This document shows positions 1 through 8,644 of a stretch of 64,000 nt of DNA, one piece after another. A program made the position numbers and the translations under genes. Position 1 is the first letter of the stretch. Each line of letters starts with the position of its first letter. This DNA comes from Novosphingobium sp. KCTC 2891 (GTDB lineage Bacteria; Pseudomonadota; Alphaproteobacteria; Sphingomonadales; Sphingomonadaceae): NCBI RefSeq assembly GCF_025938155.1, contig NZ_JAPCZG010000001.1, positions 186,001 to 250,000 on the forward strand, written 5' to 3'. The notes under the pieces were generated by a model. It was not told the origin of the DNA. It was given only the letters and a program-made list of their open reading frames with translations, and searched no databases.

Positions 1-174
1 CCAGGCAAGCCGCTGGCGCAGCAGGTGGGCGAGGCGCGCGGTCAGCGCCGCCGTCTTGCCCGTGCCGGCGCCGGCCAGCATCAGCACCGGCCCCTCGGTG
101 GTCAGCACGGCTTCGCGCTGCGGTTCGTTCAGGCCGGCGGCAAAGCCACCGTTTGATTCATGGATTGCGTTCAC
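1..174 (-). CDS. UvrD/Rep-family ATP-dependent DNA helicase, N-terminal fragment
   Basis: The first 58 residues of a superfamily 1 DNA helicase lie here; the rest runs off the left edge. The translation contains LNEPQREAV, matching the Q-motif, and AGAGTGKT, the Walker A loop, in the arrangement typical of UvrD/PcrA/Rep N-termini. These enzymes unwind DNA 3'-5' in nucleotide excision repair, mismatch repair and replication restart. The start is a GTG at 172-174; an ATG at about 160 is in another frame and hits a stop within 11 codons, so GTG is preferred. UvrD cannot be separated from PcrA or Rep on this fragment. Confidence 0.85.
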   Translation of the reverse strand, partial: MNAIHESNGGFAAGLNEPQREAVLTTEGPVLMLAGAGTGKTAALTARLAHLLRQRLAW

Positions 175-223
175 CCGGAACGATTAGTGAACAAGCGGCT
201 CTTCGGCAAGGGGATTGGCGCGG

Positions 224-478
224 TCAGTTCTCATAGTTCTCGTAGTAGTCCGCCTGATAATCGTCGCGCTCGTGGACCGACGCTTCGCGGTTGGCGCGTT
301 CGTTGTGCTCATTCAGCTCGTATTCGCGGTGCTTGCGCGCGATCTTTTGCGCAGTCTCGGAACGGGAGAGGCCGTCTATCATCATGATGCTGCCCGCGCC
401 CATCATGCCGCACGAGGCCATCGCCAGTATCCACACGAAGAAGCACCCCCCGAAGATATATTTGGCAATGTTCGGCAC
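224..478 (-). CDS. small single-pass membrane protein, function unknown
   Basis: An 84-residue protein with one hydrophobic segment (about residues 7-36, rich in Met, Gly and Cys), followed by a highly charged tail of Arg, Glu, His and Tyr ending YENYEN. The start is GTG, preceded at a good distance by AGGAG. It lies upstream of, and on the same strand as, the helicase, with a 49-base gap, so the two could be cotranscribed. The layout loosely recalls PspB-like proteins (short helix plus charged cytoplasmic tail), but no diagnostic motif is seen. It is called real because of the ribosome binding site, the clear membrane/charged partition and the absence of a competing frame. No function is assigned. 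Confidence 0.55.
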   Translation of the reverse strand: MPNIAKYIFGGCFFVWILAMASCGMMGAGSIMMIDGLSRSETAQKIARKHREYELNEHNERANREASVHERDDYQADYYENYEN

Positions 479-681
479 TTCCCGGGTCTCCTGTTGGATC
501 TGCCGCGCTTTTCCCCTGTTTCGGGTTTCAAGCAGGTAAATCTCGGAGGGAAAATGATAAGGTACTGGCGGTATTGATAAAAATCGGGGTGATCGACACA
601 GAGGGGTGGGGTGAAGTATAGATTTCCGTTAATTTACAGTTCATGATCGAAATTCGTCGACGCATCTGTCGATGCACATTC

Positions 682-752
682 CATTCCGGGAATGATTCAT
701 CTCTGACTGGAAACGATTCATCGAACTTGAGAAAAGATGTCGTCAATTCATC
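682..752. promoter_or_regulatory. repeat-containing upstream region of the 852 gene
   Basis: The gap 479-851 holds no convincing gene and is richer in A+T than its surroundings. Within it are a perfect palindrome, CATTCCGGGAATG (682-694), two copies of GATTCATC at 694-701 and 715-722 (21 bases apart, about two helical turns), and a related AATTCATC at 745-752. Phased repeats ahead of a secreted-protein gene suggest a regulator binding region, but no -35/-10 pair was securely identified. Confidence 0.3.
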
Positions 753-851
753 TTCTTAATTCAACAACTCACCGCCCGGCGCGGAACAAGCCGAAATTCG
801 CCGCGTAGTCTCCCCAAACCTCCGGGTCATAAGAGAAACAGGAGACCATGA

Positions 852-1517
852 ATGCGCAAACTGCTTTTCCTCAGCGCGGCGGCGCTGGCCATGACCGGCG
901 TGCCGGCGGCCATCAACGCCCAGACGGCGACGACCTCGGCTGACGCCGCTGCCACCGCAGCCACGCCCGCGGGCACCTTTACGCTAAGCGCTGACCAGAA
1001 GACCCAATATGATGCATGGGCGGCCGAGCAGCGGACCAAATATGATGCGTGGCCGTCCACCTACCAGGAATATTTCTGGACGCTCGACGCTGCCCAGCAG
1101 AAGGGCTGGTGGGCACTGACCGACGAACAGCGGGCGCAGATTTATGGCATGACGCCTGAACAGCGAGTGCAGGTGTGGCCTTCGATTGTCGCGCAGGTGA
1201 ACGGCCGGGCCACCCCGGCAACGCCTGCGCAGCCCAGCCCCGGCACTGGCACGCCGGCAACACCGGCCGAGCCGGCCACGCCGCCGAGCGGCGCATCGAC
1301 CGGCAAGCCGATGGCCGACGCCACGGCCGATGCCAACGCGCCGGCTCCCACGGCGGCTGGAACGGTTGATGCGGCCGCTGCCACCCCGGGCGCGGCTTAT
1401 GCCGCCACCACCACCAGCAGCGCCGTTCCGCCTCCGCCGGCCGATGCAATGAACAAGAAGTATCCCGTCTGCACCAAGAAGGGGCAGGACAACTGCCGCA
1501 ACCGCGGCGGGATCTGA
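852..1517 (+). CDS. secreted Ala/Thr/Pro-rich protein with YDAW repeats, function unknown
   Basis: A 221-residue protein with a classical signal peptide (Lys/Arg n-region, hydrophobic core, cleavage probably after INAQ near residue 24). The mature N-terminal half has repeated aromatic motifs: YDAW occurs twice, followed by a Trp/Gln-rich stretch with EQR and DEQR repeats. The second half is low-complexity Ala/Thr/Pro, as in a flexible periplasmic or surface linker. The end is basic and carries two cysteines (PVCTKKGQDNCRN), which could form a disulfide. An AGGAG lies just upstream. ATG 848-850 is out of frame, so ATG 852 is used. It is monocistronic, with its own terminator. Exported location is likely; function is unknown. 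Confidence 0.75.
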   Translation: MRKLLFLSAAALAMTGVPAAINAQTATTSADAAATAATPAGTFTLSADQKTQYDAWAAEQRTKYDAWPSTYQEYFWTLDAAQQKGWWALTDEQRAQIYGMTPEQRVQVWPSIVAQVNGRATPATPAQPSPGTGTPATPAEPATPPSGASTGKPMADATADANAPAPTAAGTVDAAAATPGAAYAATTTSSAVPPPPADAMNKKYPVCTKKGQDNCRNRGGI

Positions 1518-1565
1518 TTTTCCACTTCAACCCTCCCGAGTTCCCCCCTCTCGGGTCGCAAGCGG

Positions 1566-1600
1566 AAAGGGCGCCGGGCAACCGGCGCCCTTTCACGTTT
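1566..1600 (+). terminator. Rho-independent terminator of the 852 gene
   Basis: GGGCGCCGG (1569-1577) pairs perfectly with CCGGCGCCC (1582-1590) around a GCAA tetraloop. The stem is extended by AAA/TTT and followed by a T-rich run ending CGTTTT. It lies 50 bases after the stop codon. Confidence 0.85.
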
Positions 1601-1702
1601 TGCGCCGGGGGCGCCTGCCGCTATGGCGAGGGCGACAGACGCTCGCTCGGGGATGGCAGGGATGATCGAAACGCAAGCCGCAACGTGCCGGAAGGCCCGC
1701 GC

Positions 1703-2965
1703 ATGATGAACCCGGTGCGGCAACACGCGCGGGTGCTCACGGCCAGCCTCGTCGGCACGGCGGTCGAGTTCTACGATTTCTATATCTACGCCACGGCCGC
1801 CGCGCTGGTGATCGGGCCGCTGTTCTTCCCGGCGGAATCCGCGGCCGCGCAAACGCTGCTGGCGTTCATGACCTTTGGCCTCGCGTTCTTTGCGCGGCCC
1901 GTGGGGGCCATCGCCTTCGGCCATTTCGGTGACAGGATCGGCCGCAAGTCCACACTCGTCGCCTCGCTGATGATGATGGGCGGGTCGACGCTGCTGATCG
2001 CCTTTCTGCCGACCTACGCCATGGCCGGCCCGATCGCCCCCGCGCTGCTGTGCCTCCTCCGTTTCGGGCAAGGCTTCGGCCTTGGCGGCGAATGGGGCGG
2101 TGCCTCGCTCCTCGCGGTCGAGAACGCGCCCAAGGGCTGGGAAGCGCGCTTTGGGTCGGCGCCGCAGCTGGGCGCGCCGCTGGGTTTCCTGTTCGCCAAC
2201 GGACTGTTCCTGCTGCTGAGCTTCACGCTGTCGGAGGCGCAGTTCACCAGCTGGGGCTGGCGCATTCCCTTCCTCGCCAGCGCCGTGCTCGTGGGGCTTG
2301 GCCTGTGGGTGCGGCTCAAGATCGGCGAGACCGCGGCTTTCAAGGAAGCGATGGCGCACGAAGCACCGCCCGCGGTGCCCGTCGGCCAGTTGCTGCGCGC
2401 GCATCCCGGCGCTGTGGTCGCGGGGATCGCCGGCGTGGTGGCGTGCTTCGCCATCTTCTATCTTGCGACCACGTTCGCGCTCTCGTTCGCCACGACCAGG
2501 CTCGGCTATGCCAAGCAGGAGTTCCTCGCCGTCCAGCTGGGGGCCAACACCTTCCTCGCCATCGGTATTTTCGTCGCGGGATATTGGGCCGACAAGACCA
2601 GCGCCAAGAACGTGCTCGGTAAGGGCGCGCTGCTCACCGCGCTGGTCGGGCTGGTGTTCGGCAGCGGGCTGGGGTCGGGATCGCTGCCCGTGGTTTTCGC
2701 CACGCTGGCGCTGTCGCTGTTCGTGATGGGGCTGGTCTACGGTCCGCTCGGCAGCTGGCTGCCCACGCTTTATGCAGTGCCGGTCCGCTACACCGGCATC
2801 AGCCTGGCCTTCAACATGGGCGGGATCATTGGCGGCGCGATGGCACCGTTCGCCGCGCAGATGCTGGCGGCGCGAGGCGGAACGCCGTTCGTCGGGCTGT
2901 TCCTGACCGTGGCGGGCGGGCTGACGCTGGCGGGCGTGCTGCTTGCGCCCAGGCTCAAGGCCTGA
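1703..2965 (+). CDS. MFS transporter, metabolite:H+ symporter (MHS) type
   Basis: A 420-residue polytopic protein of the major facilitator superfamily. The N-terminal VEFYDFYIY helix, the loop 2-3 motif GHFGDRIGRK and RFGQGFGLGGEWGGA in the fourth helix are hallmarks of the metabolite:H+ symporter family (ProP, ShiA, KgtP relatives), which import organic acids or osmolytes with protons across the inner membrane. Twelve hydrophobic segments can be traced. ATG 1703 is chosen because GGAAGG sits seven bases upstream; a GTG at 1685 would add six residues. The gene stands alone and converges on a glycosyltransferase gene, so the substrate cannot be guessed from context. Confidence 0.85.
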   Translation: MMNPVRQHARVLTASLVGTAVEFYDFYIYATAAALVIGPLFFPAESAAAQTLLAFMTFGLAFFARPVGAIAFGHFGDRIGRKSTLVASLMMMGGSTLLIAFLPTYAMAGPIAPALLCLLRFGQGFGLGGEWGGASLLAVENAPKGWEARFGSAPQLGAPLGFLFANGLFLLLSFTLSEAQFTSWGWRIPFLASAVLVGLGLWVRLKIGETAAFKEAMAHEAPPAVPVGQLLRAHPGAVVAGIAGVVACFAIFYLATTFALSFATTRLGYAKQEFLAVQLGANTFLAIGIFVAGYWADKTSAKNVLGKGALLTALVGLVFGSGLGSGSLPVVFATLALSLFVMGLVYGPLGSWLPTLYAVPVRYTGISLAFNMGGIIGGAMAPFAAQMLAARGGTPFVGLFLTVAGGLTLAGVLLAPRLKA

Positions 2966-2978
2966 CGGAAAAGCTCGA

Positions 2979-4163
2979 TCAGGCTGCGCGCAGGCGCCGT
3001 GGGCGGGGCAGTGCGATCAGCCGTTCGTAGGACGCGAACAGCTCTGCAAAGTGATCGTCCATCGTGCGCGGCGGCGGAATGTCGGCGCGCGGTCCGGCCA
3101 GCCCGGCGCGGCGCTCTGCGGCATAACGCACGACCATCTCGGCCGCCGCCGCCGCATTGGCGGATTCGTAGATGTATCCGCCCGAAGCCCGCGCCTGGTC
3201 CGCCGCGCCGCCTTCGTCGGGCGTGATCAGCGGCAGCCCACTGGCGCGCGCCTCGGCCGCGACCATGCAGAACGTCTCGGCTTCGCAGCCGTGGAGCAGC
3301 GCGTCGGCGCTGGCCATCACCCGCGCCAGTTCGCCGCGGTCGGTGATGGGCGCCAGGATGCGGATATGCGGGTTGCCCGCGATCTTGCGCTCGATGGACT
3401 TGCGGTCGCGCCCCTGGCCCGCCAGCACCAGCCCGATCGGTGCGTGCGTGCCGGCGGCGGTGACCGCTTCCACCAGCATCGGCCAGCGCTTTTCCGGCGC
3501 GAAGCGGCCCACGCCCAGCAGCAGCGTGGCATCGGCGGGAAGCTCGCACATCGCCAGCAGCCCCTCGCGCAGGCGTTCGTCGCGCAGCGCGGGAGAAAAC
3601 ACGCCGGGATCGACGCCCATCGGATTGGTCACCACGTGCTCCAGCCCGCCCGCGATCAGCCGGTCGGACAGCCCCTGGCTGGCGCTCACGATCATGTCGT
3701 AGCGATCGTCCAGTCGGCGCAGGTGCCGCCAGTAGCGGTCGAACAGGTTGTCGATCGTCGGCCGCGTGGCCACCGGATCGAGCCAGCGGTAGGCATAGGC
3801 AGAAAGCGGATCGGCGTGCATGATCAGCGCGCGCGGGGCATCGCCTGGCCAGTCGGCGATCGTGCTGGCGCTGCGCCAGGGCGAGGACGCCTCGACGAAA
3901 TCGGGCTGCTCGCGGTCCAGCGCGGCATAGAGCGCTTCGGTATCGTTGAAGTAGCGGTAATTGAAATCGAGCGGGAACAGCGTGGATTTCAGCCACACGA
4001 TCCGCGCGTTCGGCCCGCGTTGTTCGATCAGGTCGCGTTCGCCCGGCGCGATCACCACCACTTCGTGGCCCAGTGCCGCGCCGGCCTTCAGCTTGCGATC
4101 CACATAGGTGCGGACTCCGCCACCCTTGGGGGCATAGAACGCACAGACATCGACGAGCTTCAT
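2979..4163 (-). CDS. glycosyltransferase, GT4 family
   Basis: A 394-residue GT-B glycosyltransferase. The N-terminus has a GGG loop followed by TYVDRK, as in acceptor domains of GT4 enzymes. The C-terminal half carries GVGRFAPEKRW and the donor-binding Glu region EAETFCMVAAEARASGLPLI, the usual EX7E signature. Such enzymes transfer a sugar from a nucleotide donor to a lipid or glycan in the cytoplasm. It is the last gene of a five-gene minus-strand cluster. The ATG overlaps the stop of the DUF2141 gene as TGATG and is preceded by GGGAG, which indicates translational coupling. Donor and acceptor are unknown; the deacetylase and polytopic membrane protein upstream suggest an envelope glycan or glycolipid. 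Confidence 0.85.
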   Translation of the reverse strand: MKLVDVCAFYAPKGGGVRTYVDRKLKAGAALGHEVVVIAPGERDLIEQRGPNARIVWLKSTLFPLDFNYRYFNDTEALYAALDREQPDFVEASSPWRSASTIADWPGDAPRALIMHADPLSAYAYRWLDPVATRPTIDNLFDRYWRHLRRLDDRYDMIVSASQGLSDRLIAGGLEHVVTNPMGVDPGVFSPALRDERLREGLLAMCELPADATLLLGVGRFAPEKRWPMLVEAVTAAGTHAPIGLVLAGQGRDRKSIERKIAGNPHIRILAPITDRGELARVMASADALLHGCEAETFCMVAAEARASGLPLITPDEGGAADQARASGGYIYESANAAAAAEMVVRYAAERRAGLAGPRADIPPPRTMDDHFAELFASYERLIALPRPRRLRAA

Positions 4164-4693
4164 CACGCTCCCCTGATGGGTCCGACTGACATGAGCCCGT
4201 TACGGTAGTTGAGCACGATGCGCAACGGCGTCACGCCGGAGCCGGCCGTGGCGGAAACGCTGCGCGCCTTGGGCTTGGACCAGCCCAGCTTCGGGTTGCC
4301 CGAAAAGCCGATGCCATCGTGCGTCCAGTTGAACTTGCGGTTGCCGTCCCGGTCATGGAGCACGGTCACTGCATAAGCGCCGGGAGCGGGCACGCGCACG
4401 CACAGGTGCGGCGTACCGGCAGCGGGCACGGCCACTTCCACGCGGCGAAAGGTCTTGCCGGCCGCGACCAGCACGTTGTCGTCGGCCAGGAAATCGGCGT
4501 CGTTGGCAGGATAGACTTCCAGCTTCAGGCGGCCGGTATGGTCCTTCAGCCCGGCCACTTCGACCATGAAGGCCGGGCCGCTCTCGTTCGGGCGGCACTG
4601 GGCCTCGGCCTTGCCCAGATCGGGGGTGGAGCGCAGCGGACCCGCGCCGGGCAGCAGCGCGAGCGCGGCAGCGAGCAGGGCGATGCGTTTCAT
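4163..4693 (-). CDS. DUF2141 family exported protein
   Basis: A 176-residue protein with a signal peptide (MKRIALLAAALALLPGAGP, cleavage near residue 20-30). The mature domain contains LKLEVYPANDADFL, PGAYAVTVLHDRDGNRKFN and GFSGNP, the pattern of the DUF2141 family of small periplasmic or secreted beta-sandwich proteins. The family has no established biochemical role. The start overlaps the stop of the preceding membrane-protein gene (ATGA), and its own stop overlaps the next glycosyltransferase start, so it is part of one translationally coupled unit. Its fixed place between a membrane protein and a glycosyltransferase suggests a periplasmic accessory role in the same glycan pathway; that is inference. 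Confidence 0.8.
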   Translation of the reverse strand: MKRIALLAAALALLPGAGPLRSTPDLGKAEAQCRPNESGPAFMVEVAGLKDHTGRLKLEVYPANDADFLADDNVLVAAGKTFRRVEVAVPAAGTPHLCVRVPAPGAYAVTVLHDRDGNRKFNWTHDGIGFSGNPKLGWSKPKARSVSATAGSGVTPLRIVLNYRNGLMSVGPIRGA

Positions 4694-5607
4694 GCGGTTT
4701 TCTCCTTTTGCACCAGATCGATCAGCAGCAGGATGATGAAGATCACCACGTGCATCGCGACGGTCAGCATCGACAGCATGGCGACCATCACCCCGGTCTT
4801 GACCTGCGCGCCCACAAGCAGCGCGGCCACGCCGGCAAAGGCGATGTCCTTGTTGGGGATGAGCGGCAGGCGCGACAGCAGCAGGCGGACGGTGGACAGC
4901 AGCAGCCACGCGCTCAGCGGCACTTCCGGCAGGATCATGGCCCAGGCCAGCGCGGTCAGGGCCGTCTTGCCGACAAGACGGACGCAGTGCATCCCGAACA
5001 CGAACCACAGTTCGCGGCGCGGCAGGCTGAGCAGTCCGTTGCGGAAATACATGATGACGACAGAGGTCAGCAGCATGATGCCCAGCGACATCGCGAGCAC
5101 GTTGCCGCTCTGTCCGAAGCCCAGCTTGCTGATCATCGGCCAGGTCAGCGCCAGCATCACAAGGGTCATGATGTTGCCGGACAGGGCGGAAAGGATCGCC
5201 ACGTCCTTCACCGCGCCGAAGGGCGAACCCTCCATCTTTACATGGCGCCGCGCCCAGTCGTAGAAATAGACTTCGCCGATGTAGCCAAGCAGCAACTCGT
5301 TGCCGACGACCTTCTTCAGCAGCGGAAGGATGCCGGACCACGGGATGCCCCACAGCCGGCGGAAAATGACGAGATCGGTGAACGGGCTGAGGAAATAGCT
5401 GAACACGAAGATCAGCCAGATCACCGGGTCGGTCGGCAGAATCGACCAGACGATGCTCCAGTTGAGCTTGCGCAGTTCCAGCAGCACCGCGATCAGGATC
5501 GCGGCCGAGATCGCCGGGCCAAGATAGGCGCCCCACTTTCGCAGGCCGCTTTGCACGGTGGGGGCCGCAGCCGGCAGGGAAGGCTGGACAAGGGATGATT
5601 CGGGCAT
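4690..5607 (-). CDS. polytopic membrane protein, resembling lysylphosphatidylglycerol synthase/UPF0104 membrane domains
   Basis: A 305-residue integral membrane protein with about seven or eight hydrophobic helices and few polar loops. The pattern, including LGYIGEVYFYDW and a long C-terminal run of helices ending in KEKTA, resembles the membrane domain of MprF/UPF0104 proteins (HpnL and AglD relatives), some of which are associated with lipid-linked glycans. The similarity was judged by eye and is tentative. ATG 5607 follows AAGG at a suitable spacing; a longer frame from 5658 would run into the upstream gene. It overlaps the DUF2141 gene by four bases. A role in moving or shielding a lipid-linked product of the adjacent glycosyltransferases is plausible. 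Confidence 0.65.
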   Translation of the reverse strand: MPESSLVQPSLPAAAPTVQSGLRKWGAYLGPAISAAILIAVLLELRKLNWSIVWSILPTDPVIWLIFVFSYFLSPFTDLVIFRRLWGIPWSGILPLLKKVVGNELLLGYIGEVYFYDWARRHVKMEGSPFGAVKDVAILSALSGNIMTLVMLALTWPMISKLGFGQSGNVLAMSLGIMLLTSVVIMYFRNGLLSLPRRELWFVFGMHCVRLVGKTALTALAWAMILPEVPLSAWLLLSTVRLLLSRLPLIPNKDIAFAGVAALLVGAQVKTGVMVAMLSMLTVAMHVVIFIILLLIDLVQKEKTA

Positions 5608-5626
5608 CGGGAAGACCTTTAGCGGA

Positions 5627-6784
5627 TCACGGTGCGCATGGCGTGGAACACGGAACAAGATCCTCCATCGCCTGCAGATAGCGGCGCGCAGCTAAATCAA
5701 CGGTGAACCGACGCGCCTCATCGCGCGCCAATTCGGGATCGAAGGGATGATCGGCAATGCGGTCCATGGCCGTGGCAAGCGCGCCCACGTCACCGGGGGG
5801 AACCAGCAGGCCGAAGCGCCCGTGGCCCAGCAGGGATGCCATCGAGGCGCTGCAATCGGTCGCCACCACCGGCAGCCCGGCGGCATAGGCTTCGAGCACG
5901 ACCGAGGGCAGGCCCTCGTAATCGGATGAAAGCACCAGTGCGTCGGCTTCGGCCAGCGGCGCATCGAGCGGGTGGGTATGCCCGGGCAGCAGCACGCGGT
6001 CGGCCACGCCCAGCCTGCGCGCGCGCGCCTCGATCGCCGCGCGCTGGCCGCCTTCGCCGCAGATGGTCAGCCGGTCGTCGTGCCGGGCGATGCGGGCAAA
6101 TGCATCGACCAGCCCGGTGAAGTTCTTCTGCGCGGCCAGCCGGCCCACGGCAAGAAAGCGCCGCCCGCCGTTGTGGGGTGCGCGCGGGGTGCCGGCCAGA
6201 CGGTCAAGCTCCTCGCCGGTCATCGCGGGATTCTCGATTACCGCCACGCGCTCCAGCGGCACGGCCATCAGTTCCACGATCTCGTCGACCATGGCCGGGG
6301 CAATCGCCACCAGCCGGTCGATGAACCGCCCCTGCATCCGCAGCCAGATGCGATAGAACGGCATGGCGAAAGCGGGGAGGTCCAGCCGCAACAGATCGTT
6401 GCTCACCTTGGCCATGATCGGCGGGCAGCGACGGCCCAGCAACAGCTTCATCGCCACCGCCACCACGGTATAGGAATTGCCCGCGCAGAACAGCACGTCG
6501 GGGCGGTGCCGGCGGATCGCTCCGGGCAGGCGCAAGATCATCCACAAGGTTTCCAGCGGCCCGGTGTCGATGCCCCGGCTTCCGAACACGTCGGGCTCCA
6601 GCCCCGGCCATTCGGCGCGCATCGCGCCGTCCAGCCGACCCATCACCAGACGCGCATCCGCGCCTTCATCCACCCATGCGCGGTGAAGACGCAGCGCCAC
6701 GCGCTCCACCCCGCCCGGCTCGAAGCTGTGGAGGAAGGTCAGCACGCGCGGCTGGCGGCCGGCATTGGTTGCCTGTGCGGTCAT
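5627..6784 (-). CDS. glycosyltransferase, GT4 family
   Basis: A 385-residue GT-B enzyme. The N-terminus has HSFEPGGVERVALRL, a typical GT4 acceptor-site Gly loop. The C-terminal domain shows FLAVGRLAAQKNF and SSDYEGLPSVVLEAYAAGLP, the EX7E donor-binding motif. It is a soluble or membrane-associated cytoplasmic sugar transferase. The open frame extends far upstream, but the real start is ATG 6784 (MTAQAT...), because the upstream stretch is covered by the deacetylase gene in another frame. It lies 26 bases after the deacetylase and 19 bases before the membrane protein, in one transcription unit. Sugar specificity cannot be read from sequence. Confidence 0.85.
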   Translation of the reverse strand: MTAQATNAGRQPRVLTFLHSFEPGGVERVALRLHRAWVDEGADARLVMGRLDGAMRAEWPGLEPDVFGSRGIDTGPLETLWMILRLPGAIRRHRPDVLFCAGNSYTVVAVAMKLLLGRRCPPIMAKVSNDLLRLDLPAFAMPFYRIWLRMQGRFIDRLVAIAPAMVDEIVELMAVPLERVAVIENPAMTGEELDRLAGTPRAPHNGGRRFLAVGRLAAQKNFTGLVDAFARIARHDDRLTICGEGGQRAAIEARARRLGVADRVLLPGHTHPLDAPLAEADALVLSSDYEGLPSVVLEAYAAGLPVVATDCSASMASLLGHGRFGLLVPPGDVGALATAMDRIADHPFDPELARDEARRFTVDLAARRYLQAMEDLVPCSTPCAP

Positions 6785-6810
6785 GGTCTGTGGTCGGTCC
6801 CCGTCCGCGC

Positions 6811-7608
6811 TCAGCCTGACCCGCGAAGGTCGGCATAGCGCGAGGGCGCATGGCTGCGGACAAAGCGCGCCAGCGTGCTGTCGATGCTGTCCAGCAGCGC
6901 AGGCACGGTGGTGTCGCCGGGGTGAACGGCCAGGCGCAGCGTGCGCGTGATCGGCAGTGCGGCGCGGGCCAGCGCGGCGAATGCGCGCGAACTGGCGATG
7001 CGGCCGGGGCTGCGGCTGGCCCAGGTCACCACCGGGCCGCGCGCCAGCACTTCGCCGGTCGCCGGGCGCCACACTTTCATGTGATCCTCCGCCAGTGCAA
7101 ATCCGGCTCGGGCCATCGCCGCGTGGGCGCCGGGACCATAGAGCCAGGCCGGCGCGATGAAACCGGCGACGGGCCGGCCCAGGATATCTTCCAGCAGCGC
7201 CTTGCCGCGCTCCATCCGGGCCAGCGCCTCGGCTTCGGGCAAGTTGAGGAACTCGCCTTCGCCGGCGGTCATGTGCTTGCCCTTGAACCCGGCGAGGCCC
7301 TGCGTCGCGGGCGTCTCGTCGCGGTGGCACCAGCCGTGCAGGAACATCTCGATTCCGGCATCGGCCCATCCGCGCAGCCGCGCGGCGAAGGCAGCGTTGC
7401 CTTCGATCGGGGCGCTGCGCCAATGGTCGGGGATCACCAGCATGGCGAAGCTGGCGTGGCCCGCGCGGCGCTCGATCAGTTCCGCCAGCCGGTCCACCTG
7501 CGCTTCCGACCGCGGCGAGACGTCGTGGATCGAAACCAGCAGGCGCCGCTTTCCGCTCGTGCGGTCGGTGGCGGATGAGAGGGGGGCTGGGTTCAAGGTT
7601 TCGATCAT
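6811..7608 (-). CDS. polysaccharide deacetylase family protein (DUF2334-like)
   Basis: A 265-residue protein of the carbohydrate esterase 4/NodB fold. SIHDVSP supplies the metal-binding Asp (D29), and HGWCH supplies the HxxxH pair (H91, H95). FIAPAWLYG fits the later active-site strand. There is no signal peptide, so it is probably cytoplasmic, removing N-acetyl groups from a lipid-linked sugar or glycan precursor. It is the first gene of the minus-strand cluster that continues with glycosyltransferase, membrane protein, DUF2141 protein and a second glycosyltransferase. ATG 7608 is preferred over an in-frame ATG at 7659 on the basis of domain start; the ribosome binding site is weak for both. 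Confidence 0.8.
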   Translation of the reverse strand: MIETLNPAPLSSATDRTSGKRRLLVSIHDVSPRSEAQVDRLAELIERRAGHASFAMLVIPDHWRSAPIEGNAAFAARLRGWADAGIEMFLHGWCHRDETPATQGLAGFKGKHMTAGEGEFLNLPEAEALARMERGKALLEDILGRPVAGFIAPAWLYGPGAHAAMARAGFALAEDHMKVWRPATGEVLARGPVVTWASRSPGRIASSRAFAALARAALPITRTLRLAVHPGDTTVPALLDSIDSTLARFVRSHAPSRYADLRGSG

Positions 7609-7796
7609 CCGGATGACGGTTGTCGGCCCTGTACCGTGTGGCAAGTGCTCTGCGTCCACCCCGACAGGTGGTGCGCGCGGGCCGAGCCTTCAAGGTCACC
7701 GCAAGGGCATCTTCGCGCCGGGCATGGGCGGCGTTTGCCCCTGTCCGGATGGCCCGGACCTGTCGCAACCGTGAGCAATTTGCAACGATTAATTGA

Positions 7797-7824
7797 CCGG
7801 GCGGCGCCCGGCTGCGTGCCGCAG
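7797..7824. other. tandem hairpins in a 388-base divergent intergenic region
   Basis: The gap 7609-7996 lies between divergent genes and contains no plausible protein gene. It holds two adjacent perfect hairpins: CCGGGC/GCCCGG (7797-7811) and CTGCG/CGCAG (7812-7824), each with a three-base loop. There is no adjacent T run, so they may be 5'-UTR structure rather than terminators. A TATAAG near 7918-7924 could be a -10 element for the hydrolase gene, without a clear -35. Confidence 0.3.
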
Positions 7825-7996
7825 CGGACAGATTTCGTCCTTCCCGAAACCCCTTCGGCGATCGGCCTTCACTCTGGCGAAGACCCCGCGCGTTTCGTCG
7901 CGGATCTATTGTCTATCGTATAAGTTGAGTTATCGTGATGGCCTGTCGGGACGTAATCCGAGTCGACCGGCCACCCCCAATTTCGGGAGAAACACG

Positions 7997-8644
7997 ATGG
8001 CCTTCCAGCAAGCATCCGCGGCAAGCGGCGATCCCCTGATCCTTATCGTTCCGGGCCTTGGCAACAGCGGTCCCGGCCATTGGCAGACGCGTTGGCAGGA
8101 AACGCTGCCCGATTGCCGCAGGGTCGATCTGGGCCTCTGGGACGATCCGCACCGCAACACCTGGGTCAACAAGATCAACCTCGCCGTGCAGCGTGCCGAA
8201 CGCCCGGTGGTTCTCGTGGCGCACAGCCTCGGCTGCCACGCGGTGGCTTGGTGGGCGGAATACGAGCGGCTGGCCGACGGACCCAAGGAGAGCAAGGTTG
8301 TCGGCGCGCTGCTGGTCGCTCCGCCGGACGTGGAGGAACGCCCGCTCGACCGGCGCGTGACCCGCTTCGCCCCGGTGCCGCAGAGCGAACTGCCCTTCCG
8401 CTCGATCCTCGTCGCCAGCCGCGACGATCCCTACATGCCCTTCGTCGGCGCGCGGGCGCTGGCGCGGACCTGGGGGGCGAGCTTCGCCGACGCAGGGGCG
8501 CTGGGACACATCAATGCGCAGTCGGATCTGGGGGAGTGGGCTTTCGGCCGCCTGCTGCTCAACCGCCTGTTGCCGCGCCCACTTTCGCTGGACGATGGCC
8601 CGGCCCGCTACGGGGCGATACAGCGTCCGTTCAACGATCCTGCG

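Noticed and set aside
528-746. A 72-codon frame on the minus strand
   Set aside because: No ribosome binding site, no coherent domain, and it lies in an AT-richer gap with repeat motifs better read as regulatory.
682-752. Possible CRISPR-like repeats
   Set aside because: Only three short (8-base) imperfect copies with unequal spacing; no cas gene anywhere in the window.
6785-7768. N-terminal extension of the second glycosyltransferase frame
   Set aside because: It overlaps the deacetylase gene in another frame and has no GT4 sequence; the real start is at 6784.
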